DNA from: Collinsella sp. An307
GTDB lineage: Bacteria > Actinomycetota > Coriobacteriia > Coriobacteriales > Coriobacteriaceae
Reading direction: 5' to 3'
NCBI RefSeq assembly: GCF_002161805.1
Contig: NZ_NFIP01000006.1
Span: 62,001 to 126,000 of the forward strand
DNA length: 64,000 nucleotides
Position 1 is the stretch's first letter. Each line of letters begins with the position of its first letter. Both the position numbers and the translations under genes were made by a program. The notes beneath the pieces were generated by a model, which saw nothing but the letters and a program-made list of their open reading frames with translations, was not told the DNA's origin and did no database searches. Of this stretch, positions 26,292 to 35,237 are shown piece by piece.

Positions 26292-27671
26292 ATGGAAGCA
26301 ACCGTCATCATTCTCGCCGCCGGCGAGGGCACTCGCATGAAGTCCAACCATGCCAAGGTGTCGCATCAGATTCTCGCTAAACCTATGATTCGCTGGGTCG
26401 TCGACGCCGCGCTTGCGGCGGGCGCCGGGCGCGTCATCACCGTTGTGGGCAGCCATGCCGACGAGGTCCGCGCGCTGCTCGCAGGGCTTGACGGCGTCGA
26501 GTGCGTCGAGCAGGCCGAGCGCCTGGGCACCGGTCACGCCGTGCGCGTGGCCCTCGAGGCCACCGGCGTCTGTGAGGGGCCCGTCGTCATTCTGAACGGC
26601 GACCTGCCGCTTATCGAGCCCAAGACCATCCGCAAGTTCGCAGACACGGTCGCTGACGGCACCGCCGCAGCGGCCGTTCTTACCATGACGACGCCCGACC
26701 CATTTGGCTACGGCCGCATCGAGCTTGACGAGGCGGGCCAGGTCCTGCGCATTATCGAGCAGAAGGACTGCACCGACGAGCAGGCAAAGACGCTCTTGGA
26801 GTGCAACGCCGGCTGCTACGCCTTTGACGGCGCGGCGCTCGCCGCCCACATCGGCGAGGTCGGCTGCGACAACGCCCAGGGCGAGTACTACCTGCCCGAC
26901 ATGCTCGAGATCCTGCGCAACCACGGCCTCGGCGTCACGTACTTCCACTGCAACGACTTCCGCGAGGGCCTCGGCGTCAACAGCCGCGCCCAGCTCGCCG
27001 AGCTCACCGCCATCGCGCGCGACCGCATCAACGCGCGCCTCATGGCAGAGGGCGTCACCATGATTGACCCTGCGAGCACCTGGATCGGTCCGGACGCAAC
27101 CGTTGGCCGTGACACCATCATCTACCCCGCCACCATGCTCATGGGTGAAACTGTGATTGGCGAGGAGTGCACCGTCGGCCCCAACACGCGCCTGACCGAC
27201 ACGCGCGTGGGCGACCACTCCGTCATCGACGAGACCGTCGCCGAGAACGTCCAGATCGACAACTTTGTCACCTGTGGCCCGCGCGCCTACCTGCGCCCCG
27301 GCACGCATCTGTGCGACCACAGCAAGGCCGGCACCCACGTAGAAATCAAGAAGTCCACCATCGGCGTGGGCTCCAAGGTCCCGCATCTCTCCTACATCGG
27401 CGACACCACCATGGGCGAGGGCGTAAATGTGGGCGCGGGTTCCATCACCTGCAACTACGACGGTGTGCACAAGAACGCCACCACCATCGGCGACAACACG
27501 TTCATTGGCTCCGACACCATGATGGTGGCGCCCGTGAACATCGGCGCAAACGCGGTGACGGGCGCGTCGAGCTGCATCACCAAGGATGTTCCTGACGGGG
27601 CGCTCGCCATCGAGCGTTCCGAGCAGCGCATCATAGAGGGCTATACCGCACGCAAGCGCGCGCGTCAGTAA
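26292..27671 (+). CDS. glmU: Bifunctional UDP-GlcNAc pyrophosphorylase / GlcN-1-P acetyltransferase
   Basis: A 459-aa protein making UDP-GlcNAc for peptidoglycan. The N-terminal uridyltransferase half has LAAGEGTRMKS at the start and ILNGDLPLI near 110. The C-terminal left-handed beta-helix carries the acetyltransferase (GVGSKVPHLSYIGDTTMGEG, GSITCNYDG). Length and domain order are standard. ATG 26292 has GGGGAG upstream; the longer open frame from 26187 is not supported. prs follows 63 bp downstream, the common glmU-prs arrangement. glmS is also in this window, but far away. Confidence 0.97.
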   Translation: MEATVIILAAGEGTRMKSNHAKVSHQILAKPMIRWVVDAALAAGAGRVITVVGSHADEVRALLAGLDGVECVEQAERLGTGHAVRVALEATGVCEGPVVILNGDLPLIEPKTIRKFADTVADGTAAAAVLTMTTPDPFGYGRIELDEAGQVLRIIEQKDCTDEQAKTLLECNAGCYAFDGAALAAHIGEVGCDNAQGEYYLPDMLEILRNHGLGVTYFHCNDFREGLGVNSRAQLAELTAIARDRINARLMAEGVTMIDPASTWIGPDATVGRDTIIYPATMLMGETVIGEECTVGPNTRLTDTRVGDHSVIDETVAENVQIDNFVTCGPRAYLRPGTHLCDHSKAGTHVEIKKSTIGVGSKVPHLSYIGDTTMGEGVNVGAGSITCNYDGVHKNATTIGDNTFIGSDTMMVAPVNIGANAVTGASSCITKDVPDGALAIERSEQRIIEGYTARKRARQ

Positions 27672-27734
27672 AGCAAACCGGTCAGGGCAATCGAGCGCAA
27701 ACGGGAGCGCGCTCAACCAAACGAAGGGGAGAAC

Positions 27735-28718
27735 ATGCCGACCACAGACTTCAGCCAAACGATGCCGATGTTCAAGACCATGCGCGTCTACTCGGGCACC
27801 GCCAACCGCCCGCTTGCCGAGAAGGTCGCGAAGATCCTGGGCGTCGAGCTCTCTGGCCTTGCGCTCGAGAAGTTCGCCAACGGCGAGATCTACGCTCGCT
27901 TTGACGAGACCGTCCGCGGCGCCGACGTGTTCTTCATCCAGTCCATCTGCGGCGACGTCAACGACGCCCTGATGGAGCTCCTTATTGCGACCGACGCCGC
28001 CAAGCGCGCCTCGGCCCGCACCATCACCGCGTGCATCACGCACTACGGCTACGCCCGCCAGGACCGCAAGGCCGCCCCGCGCGAGCCCATCACCGCCCGC
28101 CTTGTGGCAAACCTCCTCGAGCGCGCCGGCGTTGACCGCGTGATCACTCTCGACCTGCACCAGGGCCAGATCCAGGGCTTCTTCGACATCCCGGTGAACC
28201 ACCTCTCGGCGCTCCCGCTTTTTGGCGAGTACTACAACAACAAGGGCTTTGACACCGACAACCTCGTGGTGGTCTCCCCCGACGTGGGCCGCGCCAAGGC
28301 CGCCAAGAAGCTCTCCGATATGCTCGGCTGCTCGCTCGCCATCGCCCATAAGGGCCGCCCGCGCCACAACGCCGCTGAGGTCATGGGCATCATCGGCGAC
28401 ATCGAAGGTAAGACCTGCATCATCAACGACGACATGATCGACACCGCTGGCACGCTCTGCGCGAGCGTCCGCGAGCTCAAGAAGATGGGCGCCGGCGACA
28501 TCTACGTGTGCGCCACGCACGCCATCTTCTCTGGCCCGGCCGTTGAGCGCCTGAACGACGCGCCGATTGTCGAGTGCCTCGTTACCGACTCGATTCCCGT
28601 CGAGGTGGGCGGCAAGATCAAGACCATCACCGTTGCCGACGAGTTCGCCAACGCCATCGCCGCAGTCTACGGCGAGGAGAGCGTGTCCGACCTCGTGGGT
28701 GGCGACTTCGCCCTGTAG
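27735..28718 (+). CDS. prs: Ribose-phosphate pyrophosphokinase
   Basis: A 327-aa PRPP synthase, class I. It contains YGYARQDRKAAPREPI (ATP-binding flexible loop), the DLHQGQIQGFFDIPV signature with the divalent-metal ligands, VVSPDVGRAKAAK, and the ribose-5-phosphate loop DDMIDTAGTL. ATG 27735 has AAGGGGAG upstream. It sits in the glmU-prs operon and supplies PRPP for nucleotides, His, Trp and NAD. A strong terminator follows. Confidence 0.97.
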   Translation: MPTTDFSQTMPMFKTMRVYSGTANRPLAEKVAKILGVELSGLALEKFANGEIYARFDETVRGADVFFIQSICGDVNDALMELLIATDAAKRASARTITACITHYGYARQDRKAAPREPITARLVANLLERAGVDRVITLDLHQGQIQGFFDIPVNHLSALPLFGEYYNNKGFDTDNLVVVSPDVGRAKAAKKLSDMLGCSLAIAHKGRPRHNAAEVMGIIGDIEGKTCIINDDMIDTAGTLCASVRELKKMGAGDIYVCATHAIFSGPAVERLNDAPIVECLVTDSIPVEVGGKIKTITVADEFANAIAAVYGEESVSDLVGGDFAL

Positions 28719-28757
28719 GGCGCGCCTCCTGCGCGACAACACATAGCGCACCGGACA

Positions 28758-28799
28758 CGGGGCCGCGGCGGCTTGTTGCTCGCCGCGGCCCCGGTTTTT
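28758..28799 (+). terminator. Terminator of glmU-prs
   Basis: A perfect 13-bp GC stem (28758-28770 with 28781-28793), then G and TTTTT. The converging ATPase gene ends 6 bp further on. Confidence 0.93.
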
Positions 28800-28805
28800 G
28801 CGCAA

Positions 28806-30122
28806 TCAATCCCTATAGGTAAACATCCCGACCAAAAACGCAGGTAGATACAGCACTCTATCATCCTTGCGCACATTGGTCTCAGCAAAGACGATGGCGC
28901 GGTCGATGGTAAACCCCGGCGAGGCGAGCGCATGGTCGAGCGATGCGTGCCGCAAGTAGGATGCGCCGCTTTTCACCTCGATGGCCATGAGCTCGCCATC
29001 TGCTCGCTCTGCAAGGAAATCGAGTTCGCCGACTTTTCGAGAGGCATAATATCTCAGCGCAAAACCATGCGCCGCCAACTCCTGTGCCACAAACGCCTCA
29101 TATACGGCACCCATGTTCGCTGTGGGTCGCCCATCAAGCAGCCCTTCGTACACCGCCTTGGGATACGTGCTCGCCAGCATGCCGGCGTCCAGGTAGAACA
29201 GCTTAAATTTGTTGTGCTGCTCGTTCATGAGCAATGGCTTTACGGGGGCAGCAACGTTGTAAACCGCAAGGGAAACGCCTGCATTCGTCAGCCATAGAAA
29301 ATGATCTTGCACCTGGCTGAAACGCTTCACGTTTTCTATGCTGCCGAACTGGAAGCGCCTCGATGCGTTGATGACCTGGCTGGGGATCAGGTCGTAGATG
29401 TCCCGAATAACCAGGCGCAGCCCATCGGGCGCGTGCTTGGTTATATCGTCGCGGTACAGGGCATGCAGATCGAGATGAACGGTGCGAACCTCATCTATGT
29501 TGTTGGTCGACACAAACGCGTTGACTGCGTCGGGCATACCGCCAACCATCAGGTATCTATGGAACAGATCGCTCAATTTATTGTAGAGGTAATCTGGCAA
29601 CCGCTCTTCGTGCAGCGCGCAAGCTACAGCACGCCGCATAACCTGCTCGTCGAGCCCCATGGCCCAGCAAAACTCTTCAAAATCGAGCGGATACATATCG
29701 AGACGTGATGCAAACCCAACGGGCAGCGAGTCGATATTTTGGAGCTTCACCCCCAAGAGCGAACCCGTGAGGATGTACCGGTAATCCCCTTGCTGCACAA
29801 GGTATTTGATAAACGTGACCACGCCAGGGCATTCTTGCACCTCATCGAAGATGACCACGGTCTTACCGGGCACAAGCGACTCGGTTGCCGCAACAGACAT
29901 ACGTAGCAGCAGGTCGTCGGCACTCGTCGCCCCTGCAAACGACTCGCGGGCCGACACGTCCCGCAGCAAGTCGAAAACCACCACATGAGAGAAATGATCA
30001 CGGGCAAAACGCTCCGCCAAATAGCTCTTCCCTACCTGGCGTGCCCCCATAACGAGAAGCGCCTTGTTACGAGGTCCCTTGTACCACGATTGAAAGCGTG
30101 CCTCGGCTTTACGTTTCAACAT
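28806..30122 (-). CDS. AAA ATPase with DUF4143 domain
   Basis: About 438 aa. An N-terminal AAA_14 ATPase (Walker A MGARQVGKSYL, Walker B VVIFDEVQECP, sensor YILTGSLLG) is followed by a DUF4143 domain with a PD-(D/E)XK-like motif at the C-terminus (GELDFLAERADGELMAIEVKSG). Proteins of this family are common, lineage-hopping genes in gut bacteria and have no settled function. Start ATG 30122 (MLKRKAEARF) has GGAGGG 9 nt upstream; upstream ATGs at 30131 and 30152 are less well placed. Base composition is visibly lower in GC than its neighbours, and the upstream gap is A+T-rich, consistent with acquisition. Confidence 0.9.
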   Translation of the reverse strand: MLKRKAEARFQSWYKGPRNKALLVMGARQVGKSYLAERFARDHFSHVVVFDLLRDVSARESFAGATSADDLLLRMSVAATESLVPGKTVVIFDEVQECPGVVTFIKYLVQQGDYRYILTGSLLGVKLQNIDSLPVGFASRLDMYPLDFEEFCWAMGLDEQVMRRAVACALHEERLPDYLYNKLSDLFHRYLMVGGMPDAVNAFVSTNNIDEVRTVHLDLHALYRDDITKHAPDGLRLVIRDIYDLIPSQVINASRRFQFGSIENVKRFSQVQDHFLWLTNAGVSLAVYNVAAPVKPLLMNEQHNKFKLFYLDAGMLASTYPKAVYEGLLDGRPTANMGAVYEAFVAQELAAHGFALRYYASRKVGELDFLAERADGELMAIEVKSGASYLRHASLDHALASPGFTIDRAIVFAETNVRKDDRVLYLPAFLVGMFTYRD

Positions 30123-30283
30123 CTTGACCATCCCTCCGTTCGCTACCTGCAATTCTACATTTTTCAGAAATGTAAATCTCCGTTATAGACACTTTTGCAA
30201 AAAGTTATACCTAATGATTATTCACTTTTACAAGTTTATGCCTCACGAGTGCAATAGCGCGCCCGGCGTTGCGCGGCGCTTGC

Positions 30284-30289
30284 TACAAT
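30284..30289 (+). promoter_or_regulatory. -10 element of pth
   Basis: TACAAT in the context TTGCTACAATAG (extended -10), 37 bp before the pth start. No convincing -35. Confidence 0.5.
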
Positions 30290-30325
30290 AGCTCGCTGAT
30301 AGAACTACGCAACAGAGGAGCAGCA

Positions 30326-30955
30326 ATGGCAGCAGCGCAGCCGGGCAAGATTCGCATGGTCGCAGGCCTGGGCAATCCGGGCGACGAGTACGCCGCGACC
30401 CGTCACAACGCGGGCTTTCGCGCCGTCGATGAGCTCGCGCGCCAGGCGGGCGTGAGCTATTGGAAAAACCAGCTCGGCGCCGAGGTCGCCGTTATCAAGG
30501 TGAACGATGCCGAGGAAGAGGGCGGCAAGCGCGAGGTCGTACTCGTGAAGCCCCAGAGCTTTATGAACACAAGCGGCGGCCCCATCTCCAAGCTCTGCGC
30601 TACCTACAAGGTGCGCCCCGAGGAGGTGCTCGTCATCCACGACGAGCTCGACATCCCCGAGGGCGACGTGCGCGTGAAGGTCGGCGGCGGGCATGCCGGG
30701 CACAACGGCCTGCGCTCCATTATCGACAAGCTGGGCAGCCGCGACTTTAGCCGTATTCGCGTAGGAATCGGCAACCCGCCCGGGCGCATGCCGGTGGCGG
30801 ATTTTGTGCTGAAGCAGTTCCGCCCCAAGGAGCTCGAGGAGTTTGACGAGACCTGCGCCCGCGCGGCAGACGCCGCGGCGCTCGCCCTCGTGCGCGGCGT
30901 TGTGTTTGCGCGCGACCACGTCAACGGGGCGGCCGCGCAAAACGGCAAGCACTAG
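30326..30955 (+). CDS. pth: Peptidyl-tRNA hydrolase
   Basis: A 209-aa Pth-family enzyme that frees tRNA from stalled peptidyl-tRNA. It contains GLGNPGDEYAATRHNAGF (catalytic His), KPQSFMNTSGG, HDELDIPEGDVRVK and GGGHAGHNGLRSI. A short Glu/Lys insert (NDAEEEGGK) is found near residue 62. ATG 30326 has GAGGAG 5 nt upstream. It stands alone, between the ATPase gene and nfnA. Confidence 0.96.
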   Translation: MAAAQPGKIRMVAGLGNPGDEYAATRHNAGFRAVDELARQAGVSYWKNQLGAEVAVIKVNDAEEEGGKREVVLVKPQSFMNTSGGPISKLCATYKVRPEEVLVIHDELDIPEGDVRVKVGGGHAGHNGLRSIIDKLGSRDFSRIRVGIGNPPGRMPVADFVLKQFRPKELEEFDETCARAADAAALALVRGVVFARDHVNGAAAQNGKH

Positions 30956-31118
30956 CACGGCGGACGCCGCGCCCCGTTACGGCAACCCGCGCCTCCGAAT
31001 GCCCTCGCCTCCGCCCCAACGGGGTCCTCAACTAATGAAGCTCTTAAACCTTGCTTAGCCAAGTGTTACCGCTTAGCGCGAGCAGCTGCATGCGCAACGA
31101 GCGGCAAGCGGCGCACGG

Positions 31119-31124
31119 TATAAT
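31119..31124 (+). promoter_or_regulatory. -10 element of nfnAB
   Basis: A consensus TATAAT 28 bp before the nfnA start; no clear -35. Confidence 0.55.
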
Positions 31125-31152
31125 CGGAACATGACTGTCAGAGAGGGGTCCT

Positions 31153-31989
31153 ATGTACCAAATCCTGAAGAAGACGCAGTTCTCGGAGAACGTCTTCGAG
31201 TTCCGCGTTGCCGCGCCGCGCATGGCCAAAAAGGCGCACGCCGGCCAGTTCCTTATGGTGCGCGCCGACGAGACGGGCGAGCGCGTGCCCTTCACCTTTG
31301 CCAACTGGAATCCCAATGAGGGGTGGATCGAGTTCATCTTTATGGTGGTCGGCAAGACCACCCGCGCGCTCGCGCAGATGAACGAGGGCGACTACCTCCG
31401 CGACGTGACGGGCCCGCTGGGCTGCCCGACCGAGATCGAGGGCGACCGCGTCACCGTCATCGGCGGCGGCGTGGGCCTCGCCATTGCCTATCCGGTGGCG
31501 CGCATGCTCTGCGAGCAGGGCAAAAAGGTCTCCGTCATCATGGGCGCCCGCACCGAGAGCCTGCTCATCTTAACCGAGCAGTTCCGCGCACTGCCGCTCG
31601 AGAACCTCTACATCACCACCGACGACGGCTCCGCCGGCGAGCAGGGCGTAGTGACCGCGCCGCTCGGGCGCATCTGCGAGGCCGGCGAGGTCGACAGCGT
31701 CTTTTGCGTCGGCCCCGTGCCGATGATGAAGTTCTCAGCGCTTACCTGCGAGAAGCACAACGTGCCCGTTGTTGCGAGCCTGAACCCCATCATGGTCGAC
31801 GGCACCGGCATGTGCGGCTGCTGCCGCGTCGAGGTGGGCGGCGAGACCAAGTTTGCCTGCGTCGACGGCCCCGACTTTGACGCCACCAAGGTCGACTGGA
31901 ACGACCTCGCCCACCGTCAGGCGAGCTACAAGACGGAAGAGGCCGCGTCCATCGCTCACTTTGAGGAGGCATGCGCATGCCAGAAGTAA
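31153..31989 (+). CDS. nfnA: NfnA-like FAD/NAD-binding subunit (ferredoxin:NADP oxidoreductase small subunit)
   Basis: A 278-aa protein of the dihydroorotate dehydrogenase electron-transfer (PyrK-like) family. The N-terminal FAD domain contains AGQFLMVRAD. The NAD domain has VIGGGVGLAIAYPVAR, and the C-terminal [2Fe-2S] site is DGTGMCGCCRVEV ... FACVDGP. Its stop overlaps the start of the large subunit gene by 13 bp. The pair matches NfnAB, which bifurcates electrons between NADH, NADPH and ferredoxin; sulfide dehydrogenase SudBA has the same architecture and cannot be excluded by reading. Confidence 0.88.
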   Translation: MYQILKKTQFSENVFEFRVAAPRMAKKAHAGQFLMVRADETGERVPFTFANWNPNEGWIEFIFMVVGKTTRALAQMNEGDYLRDVTGPLGCPTEIEGDRVTVIGGGVGLAIAYPVARMLCEQGKKVSVIMGARTESLLILTEQFRALPLENLYITTDDGSAGEQGVVTAPLGRICEAGEVDSVFCVGPVPMMKFSALTCEKHNVPVVASLNPIMVDGTGMCGCCRVEVGGETKFACVDGPDFDATKVDWNDLAHRQASYKTEEAASIAHFEEACACQK

Positions 31990-33413
31990 CTTCCACCGGC
32001 GCGAACGCCGCCGAGCCCAAGAAATACCGCCCCAACCTCAAGGCGCCGCGCACTCCCGCCAACGAGGAACCCGCTGCCGAGCGCGCCTGCGATTTCCGCC
32101 CCGTCGACACCGGCTACACCAAGGCCGACGCCGTCGCCGAGGCCAACCGTTGCCTCGACTGCAAGCGCCCGCTGTGCATGGAGGGGTGCCCCGTTGGCGT
32201 GCACATCCCCGAGTTCATCGCCAAGATCCGCGACGAGAACTGGGCGGGCGCGCTCGAGACCATCAAGCGCGACAACCTCCTCCCCTCGGTCTGCGGCCGC
32301 GTCTGCCCGCAGGAAAATCAGTGCGAGGGCAAGTGCATCCTCGGCAAGAAGGGCGAGCCCGTGGCCATCGGCCAGCTCGAGCGCATGCTCGGCGACATGG
32401 CGGACGAGGTCGGCACCGCGCCTGTCTGCAAGCCCAAAAACGGCCACAAGGTCGCAATCGTGGGCTCCGGCCCCTCCGGCATCGCCTGCGCTGGCGAGCT
32501 CGCGCGCGAGGGCTTTGATGTCACCGTCTTTGAGGCGTTCTTCACCGGCGGCGGCGTGCTTACCTATGGCATCCCCGAGTTCCGCCTGCCCAAGGACATC
32601 GTCAAGCGCGAAATCGACAGCCTGGAGAAGCTCGGTGTGCACTTTGAATACAACGCGGTTGCCGGGCGCCTCTTCACCGCCGACGAGCTCTTTGAGGAGG
32701 AGGGCTTTGACGCGCTCTACCTCGCCGTCGGCGCTGGCCTGCCGCGCTTTTTGAACGTCCCGGGCGAGAACCTCCCCGGCGTGTACTGCGCAAACGAGTA
32801 CCTCACCCGCGTGAACCTCATGAAAGCGTACGAGTTCCCCACCTACGACACGCCGGTGCGCCACGGCAAGAACGTCGTGGTCTTTGGCGGCGGCAACGTT
32901 GCTATGGACGCCGCGCGCACGGCACTGCGCCTTGGTGCCGAGAAGGTCACGCTCGCCTACCGCCGCACCGAGGCTGAGATGCCCGCGCGCAAAGCAGAGA
33001 TCCATCACGCCAAGGAAGAGGGCGTTGAGATCCTCGAGCTGGTGAGCCCCATCGAATTCACCGCAGGCGAGGACGGCTTTGTAAACGGCATCCGCCTGCA
33101 GCAGATGGAGCTCGGCGAGCCGGATGAGTCCGGACGCCGCCGCCCCGTCGTTGTGGAGGGTGTCACGCACGAGATTCCCTGCGATGTTGCCATCACCGCC
33201 ATCGGCACGAAGGCCAACCCCTTTGCAAGCCCGGCATCTGGCGTTGAGGCCAACAAGTGGGGCTATATCGACACCGATGAGGACGGACGCACCTCGAACC
33301 CGCGCGTGTGGGCGGGCGGCGACATCGTCACCGGCGCCGCAACGGTCATCCTCGCGATGGGCGCGGGCAAGAAGGCCGCGCACTCGATTGCAAAGACAAT
33401 CCTGGAGGCATAG
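31977..33413 (+). CDS. nfnB: NfnB-like / glutamate synthase small-chain-like flavoprotein
   Basis: About 478 aa from ATG 31977, chosen because GAGGAGG is 7 nt upstream (ATG 31971 is too close). It has an N-terminal 4Fe-4S region (NRCLDCKRPLCMEGCPV; CGRVCPQENQCEGKC), an FAD site VGSGPSGIACAGELA and an NADPH site VFGGGNVAMDAARTALRLGA. The closing motif is RVWAGGDIVTGAATVILAMGAGKKAA. This is the large subunit partner of nfnA. No glutamate synthase large subunit gene is nearby, which favours the NfnAB reading over GltD. Confidence 0.9.
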   Translation: MPEVTSTGANAAEPKKYRPNLKAPRTPANEEPAAERACDFRPVDTGYTKADAVAEANRCLDCKRPLCMEGCPVGVHIPEFIAKIRDENWAGALETIKRDNLLPSVCGRVCPQENQCEGKCILGKKGEPVAIGQLERMLGDMADEVGTAPVCKPKNGHKVAIVGSGPSGIACAGELAREGFDVTVFEAFFTGGGVLTYGIPEFRLPKDIVKREIDSLEKLGVHFEYNAVAGRLFTADELFEEEGFDALYLAVGAGLPRFLNVPGENLPGVYCANEYLTRVNLMKAYEFPTYDTPVRHGKNVVVFGGGNVAMDAARTALRLGAEKVTLAYRRTEAEMPARKAEIHHAKEEGVEILELVSPIEFTAGEDGFVNGIRLQQMELGEPDESGRRRPVVVEGVTHEIPCDVAITAIGTKANPFASPASGVEANKWGYIDTDEDGRTSNPRVWAGGDIVTGAATVILAMGAGKKAAHSIAKTILEA

Positions 33414-33449
33414 CCCCCGGAGCGGGTACTGCGAACATCCCGCAAAGTA

Positions 33450-33491
33450 GCGGAGGGCCCGAGCTTACGTACGCTCGGGCCCTCCGCTTTT
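33450..33491 (+). terminator. Terminator of nfnAB
   Basis: A perfect 15-bp stem (33450-33464 with 33473-33487) followed by TTTT. Confidence 0.93.
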
Positions 33492-33563
33492 AGGAACCAT
33501 CGTCGCCAGACCTACGCAGATGCAGCGCATTCCGACTCGTCATGACTTAAAAACGCTCTCAGC

Positions 33564-33748
33564 GGTCAAAGACCCCCGCAGAATAATAAACAACCCCCTA
33601 TGAGGCAGCCCGAACAGAGGCCCATGGCGGGCCTCAGCGTCCAAATAGTGCCAAAAATGGCTCTGCTGGGCATCTTTTTGGCTCCTGCGAGCCGGTTTCA
33701 CCCGCATCCGGCAAGTCGAATCATTATTCTGCGGGGGTCTTTGACCAA
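33564..33748. repeat. Inverted-repeat element B (185 bp)
   Basis: The left end starts GGTCAAAGACCCCCGCAGAA and continues TAATAAACAACCCCCTATG. The right end, read in reverse, starts TGGTCAAAGACCCCCGCAGA and continues ATAATGATT. Same family as 16914-17120 and same length as 53025-53209. The interior has no credible gene. Confidence 0.78.
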
Positions 33749-33806
33749 TGAGGGGCCCTCTTGCGAGAGCCCCTCTTCAAAACAAGCTATGTTGCGGTCC
33801 GGCGTG

Positions 33807-34562
33807 CTACTCCACCGTCGCGGGGACGCGCAGCGGACGCGCCGCCTCAGCCTCGGCGGCAGCCTTAGATGCCGCCTCCTCGCAGACGCCGAGCTCGCGA
33901 AGCTTCGCGCGGTACGCGGCGGCAATAACCTCCATGCAACCCTCGCGACCGAGCTTGGCGCGGTTCACCACCAGGTCCTTGCCGCTGTCCATGCGCCACT
34001 TGCCCGCCGAATAGCGCTTGTAGAAGTCCTCACGGAAGCGCTGCATGCGCTTCACAAGACGCGCTCCCTGCTGGCGGTTGAGACCGCGCTTGCCGGCAAC
34101 GATCTTCACGCGCTCGTCAAAGGGCGCGGTCACAAGCACGGCGATGTGGTTGGGGTTATGGCGCAGGATGTAATCGGAAAGGCGCCCCTCGATGATGCAG
34201 CTCTCGGTGGAGCCAAGGTCAAGAATGACCTGCGTCATCTGCTCAAAGAGCTTGTCGGCGAGCGTGCGGGAATCCACGCGATCGGGCAGAAACGCCGTGA
34301 ACTCGGCGGCAAGCTGCTCATCGTACTGGGCAATCTTGTCGACGGACTCACCGGCGCGCTGGCTAGCACGCACGAGCACCTCTTTGTCGTACAGCGGGAT
34401 GCCGAGCTCGGCGGAGAGCATCTTGCCGATCTCGTGCCCCTCGGCGCCAAAGTCGCGCGCAATGGTGATGACAACGGGCTGGCCGGCACGCTCGGCCTCG
34501 CTCGCCGCGGCGCGCGCCTCGAGGACGGCGCGCTGACGGCTGATGAACGGAATGAAGGGCAT
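33807..34562 (-). CDS. Cytidylate-kinase-like family protein
   Basis: A 251-aa P-loop kinase-like protein of the cytidylate-kinase-like family found in Firmicutes and Actinobacteria. Features: VVITIARDFGAEGHEIGKML (replacing the standard P-loop region), GIPLYDKEVL, SCIIEGRLSDYIL and VTAPFDERVKIV, LID-like RDFYKRYS (here REDFYKRYS). A C-terminal Ala/Glu tail follows. It is not the housekeeping Cmk, and its substrate is unknown. It starts 25 bp after the last transporter gene on the same strand with AAAGGAGG upstream, so it belongs to the glutamine-type ABC operon. Confidence 0.88.
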   Translation of the reverse strand: MPFIPFISRQRAVLEARAAASEAERAGQPVVITIARDFGAEGHEIGKMLSAELGIPLYDKEVLVRASQRAGESVDKIAQYDEQLAAEFTAFLPDRVDSRTLADKLFEQMTQVILDLGSTESCIIEGRLSDYILRHNPNHIAVLVTAPFDERVKIVAGKRGLNRQQGARLVKRMQRFREDFYKRYSAGKWRMDSGKDLVVNRAKLGREGCMEVIAAAYRAKLRELGVCEEAASKAAAEAEAARPLRVPATVE

Positions 34563-34586
34563 GGTGCCTCCTTTGCTCGACGCCGG

Positions 34587-35234
34587 CTACGCGGCGACCA
34601 CGCGGCGCTGGTAAGCGCGCACGATCAGCGAGATACCAAAGTTCAAAACGAAGTACAGAGCAAAAACGAATCCGTAGAGCAGCAGGACCTGCGAGAGGTC
34701 GCTTGTGTAGCCCATGACAACCTTTGCCGAGAACATGAATTCCGCGACATTGATACCGGCGAGATACGACGAGTCCTTGATGACCGTCGTGCACTGGCTA
34801 AAGAGCGCCGGGATGATGGTCTTGAACGTCTGCGGCAAGATGATGAGACGCATGCTCGCGAAGAAGCCGAAGCCCTGGCTCTGCGCCGCCTCAAACTGGC
34901 TCTTGGGAATGGAGTTCAAACCGCCGCGGATGATCTCGGCCATAACGGCGGAAGTGAAGATCGTAAACGCCAACACGGAGATAAAGATATCGTTACCCTT
35001 CACCGTGAAGTAGATGAAGAGGATCCACAGCAGGTTAGGCGTGCAGCGGAAGAGCTCGATGTAGGCGGAGACCAGCCATTTGAAGATGCTGAGCTTGCCG
35101 GTGCAATACTGTTTAACAAGCGCGAGCACCGTTCCCAAGATGACCGAGAAGATGATAGCGAGTATCGAAATCTCGATCGTTTTCAGGAAGCCCTGCATGA
35201 TGAAGGAGACGTTTGCGGGAGTAAAGATTTCCAT
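34587..35234 (-). CDS. Polar amino acid ABC transporter permease (second)
   Basis: A 215-aa His/Glu/Gln/Arg-type permease with five helices and the EAA loop (EAAQSQGFGFFASMRLIILPQTFK, ATPase contact). It begins 4 bp after the stop of the first permease. With the partner permease it would form a heterodimeric channel, as in glutamate/glutamine importers. Confidence 0.92.
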   Translation of the reverse strand: MEIFTPANVSFIMQGFLKTIEISILAIIFSVILGTVLALVKQYCTGKLSIFKWLVSAYIELFRCTPNLLWILFIYFTVKGNDIFISVLAFTIFTSAVMAEIIRGGLNSIPKSQFEAAQSQGFGFFASMRLIILPQTFKTIIPALFSQCTTVIKDSSYLAGINVAEFMFSAKVVMGYTSDLSQVLLLYGFVFALYFVLNFGISLIVRAYQRRVVAA

Positions 35235-35237
35235 GCC

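Larger units (their letters stand above)
33414..33806. other. Convergent intergenic region after nfnB
   Basis: A gap of 393 bp between converging genes. It holds a strong terminator (33450-33491), the inverted-repeat element B (33564-33748), and a hairpin GAGGGGC...GCCCCTC at about 33751-33776. No gene is seen. Confidence 0.6.

Noticed and set aside
25227-28805. Very long minus-strand open frame (about 1190 codons) opposite exoA, glmU and prs.
   Set aside because: It lies antisense to three clearly recognisable genes; no ribosome site and no family motif.
31971-33413. Annotation as glutamate synthase small subunit (gltD).
   Set aside because: The adjacent overlapping gene encodes a PyrK/NfnA-like subunit and no gltB is present, so NfnB fits better.
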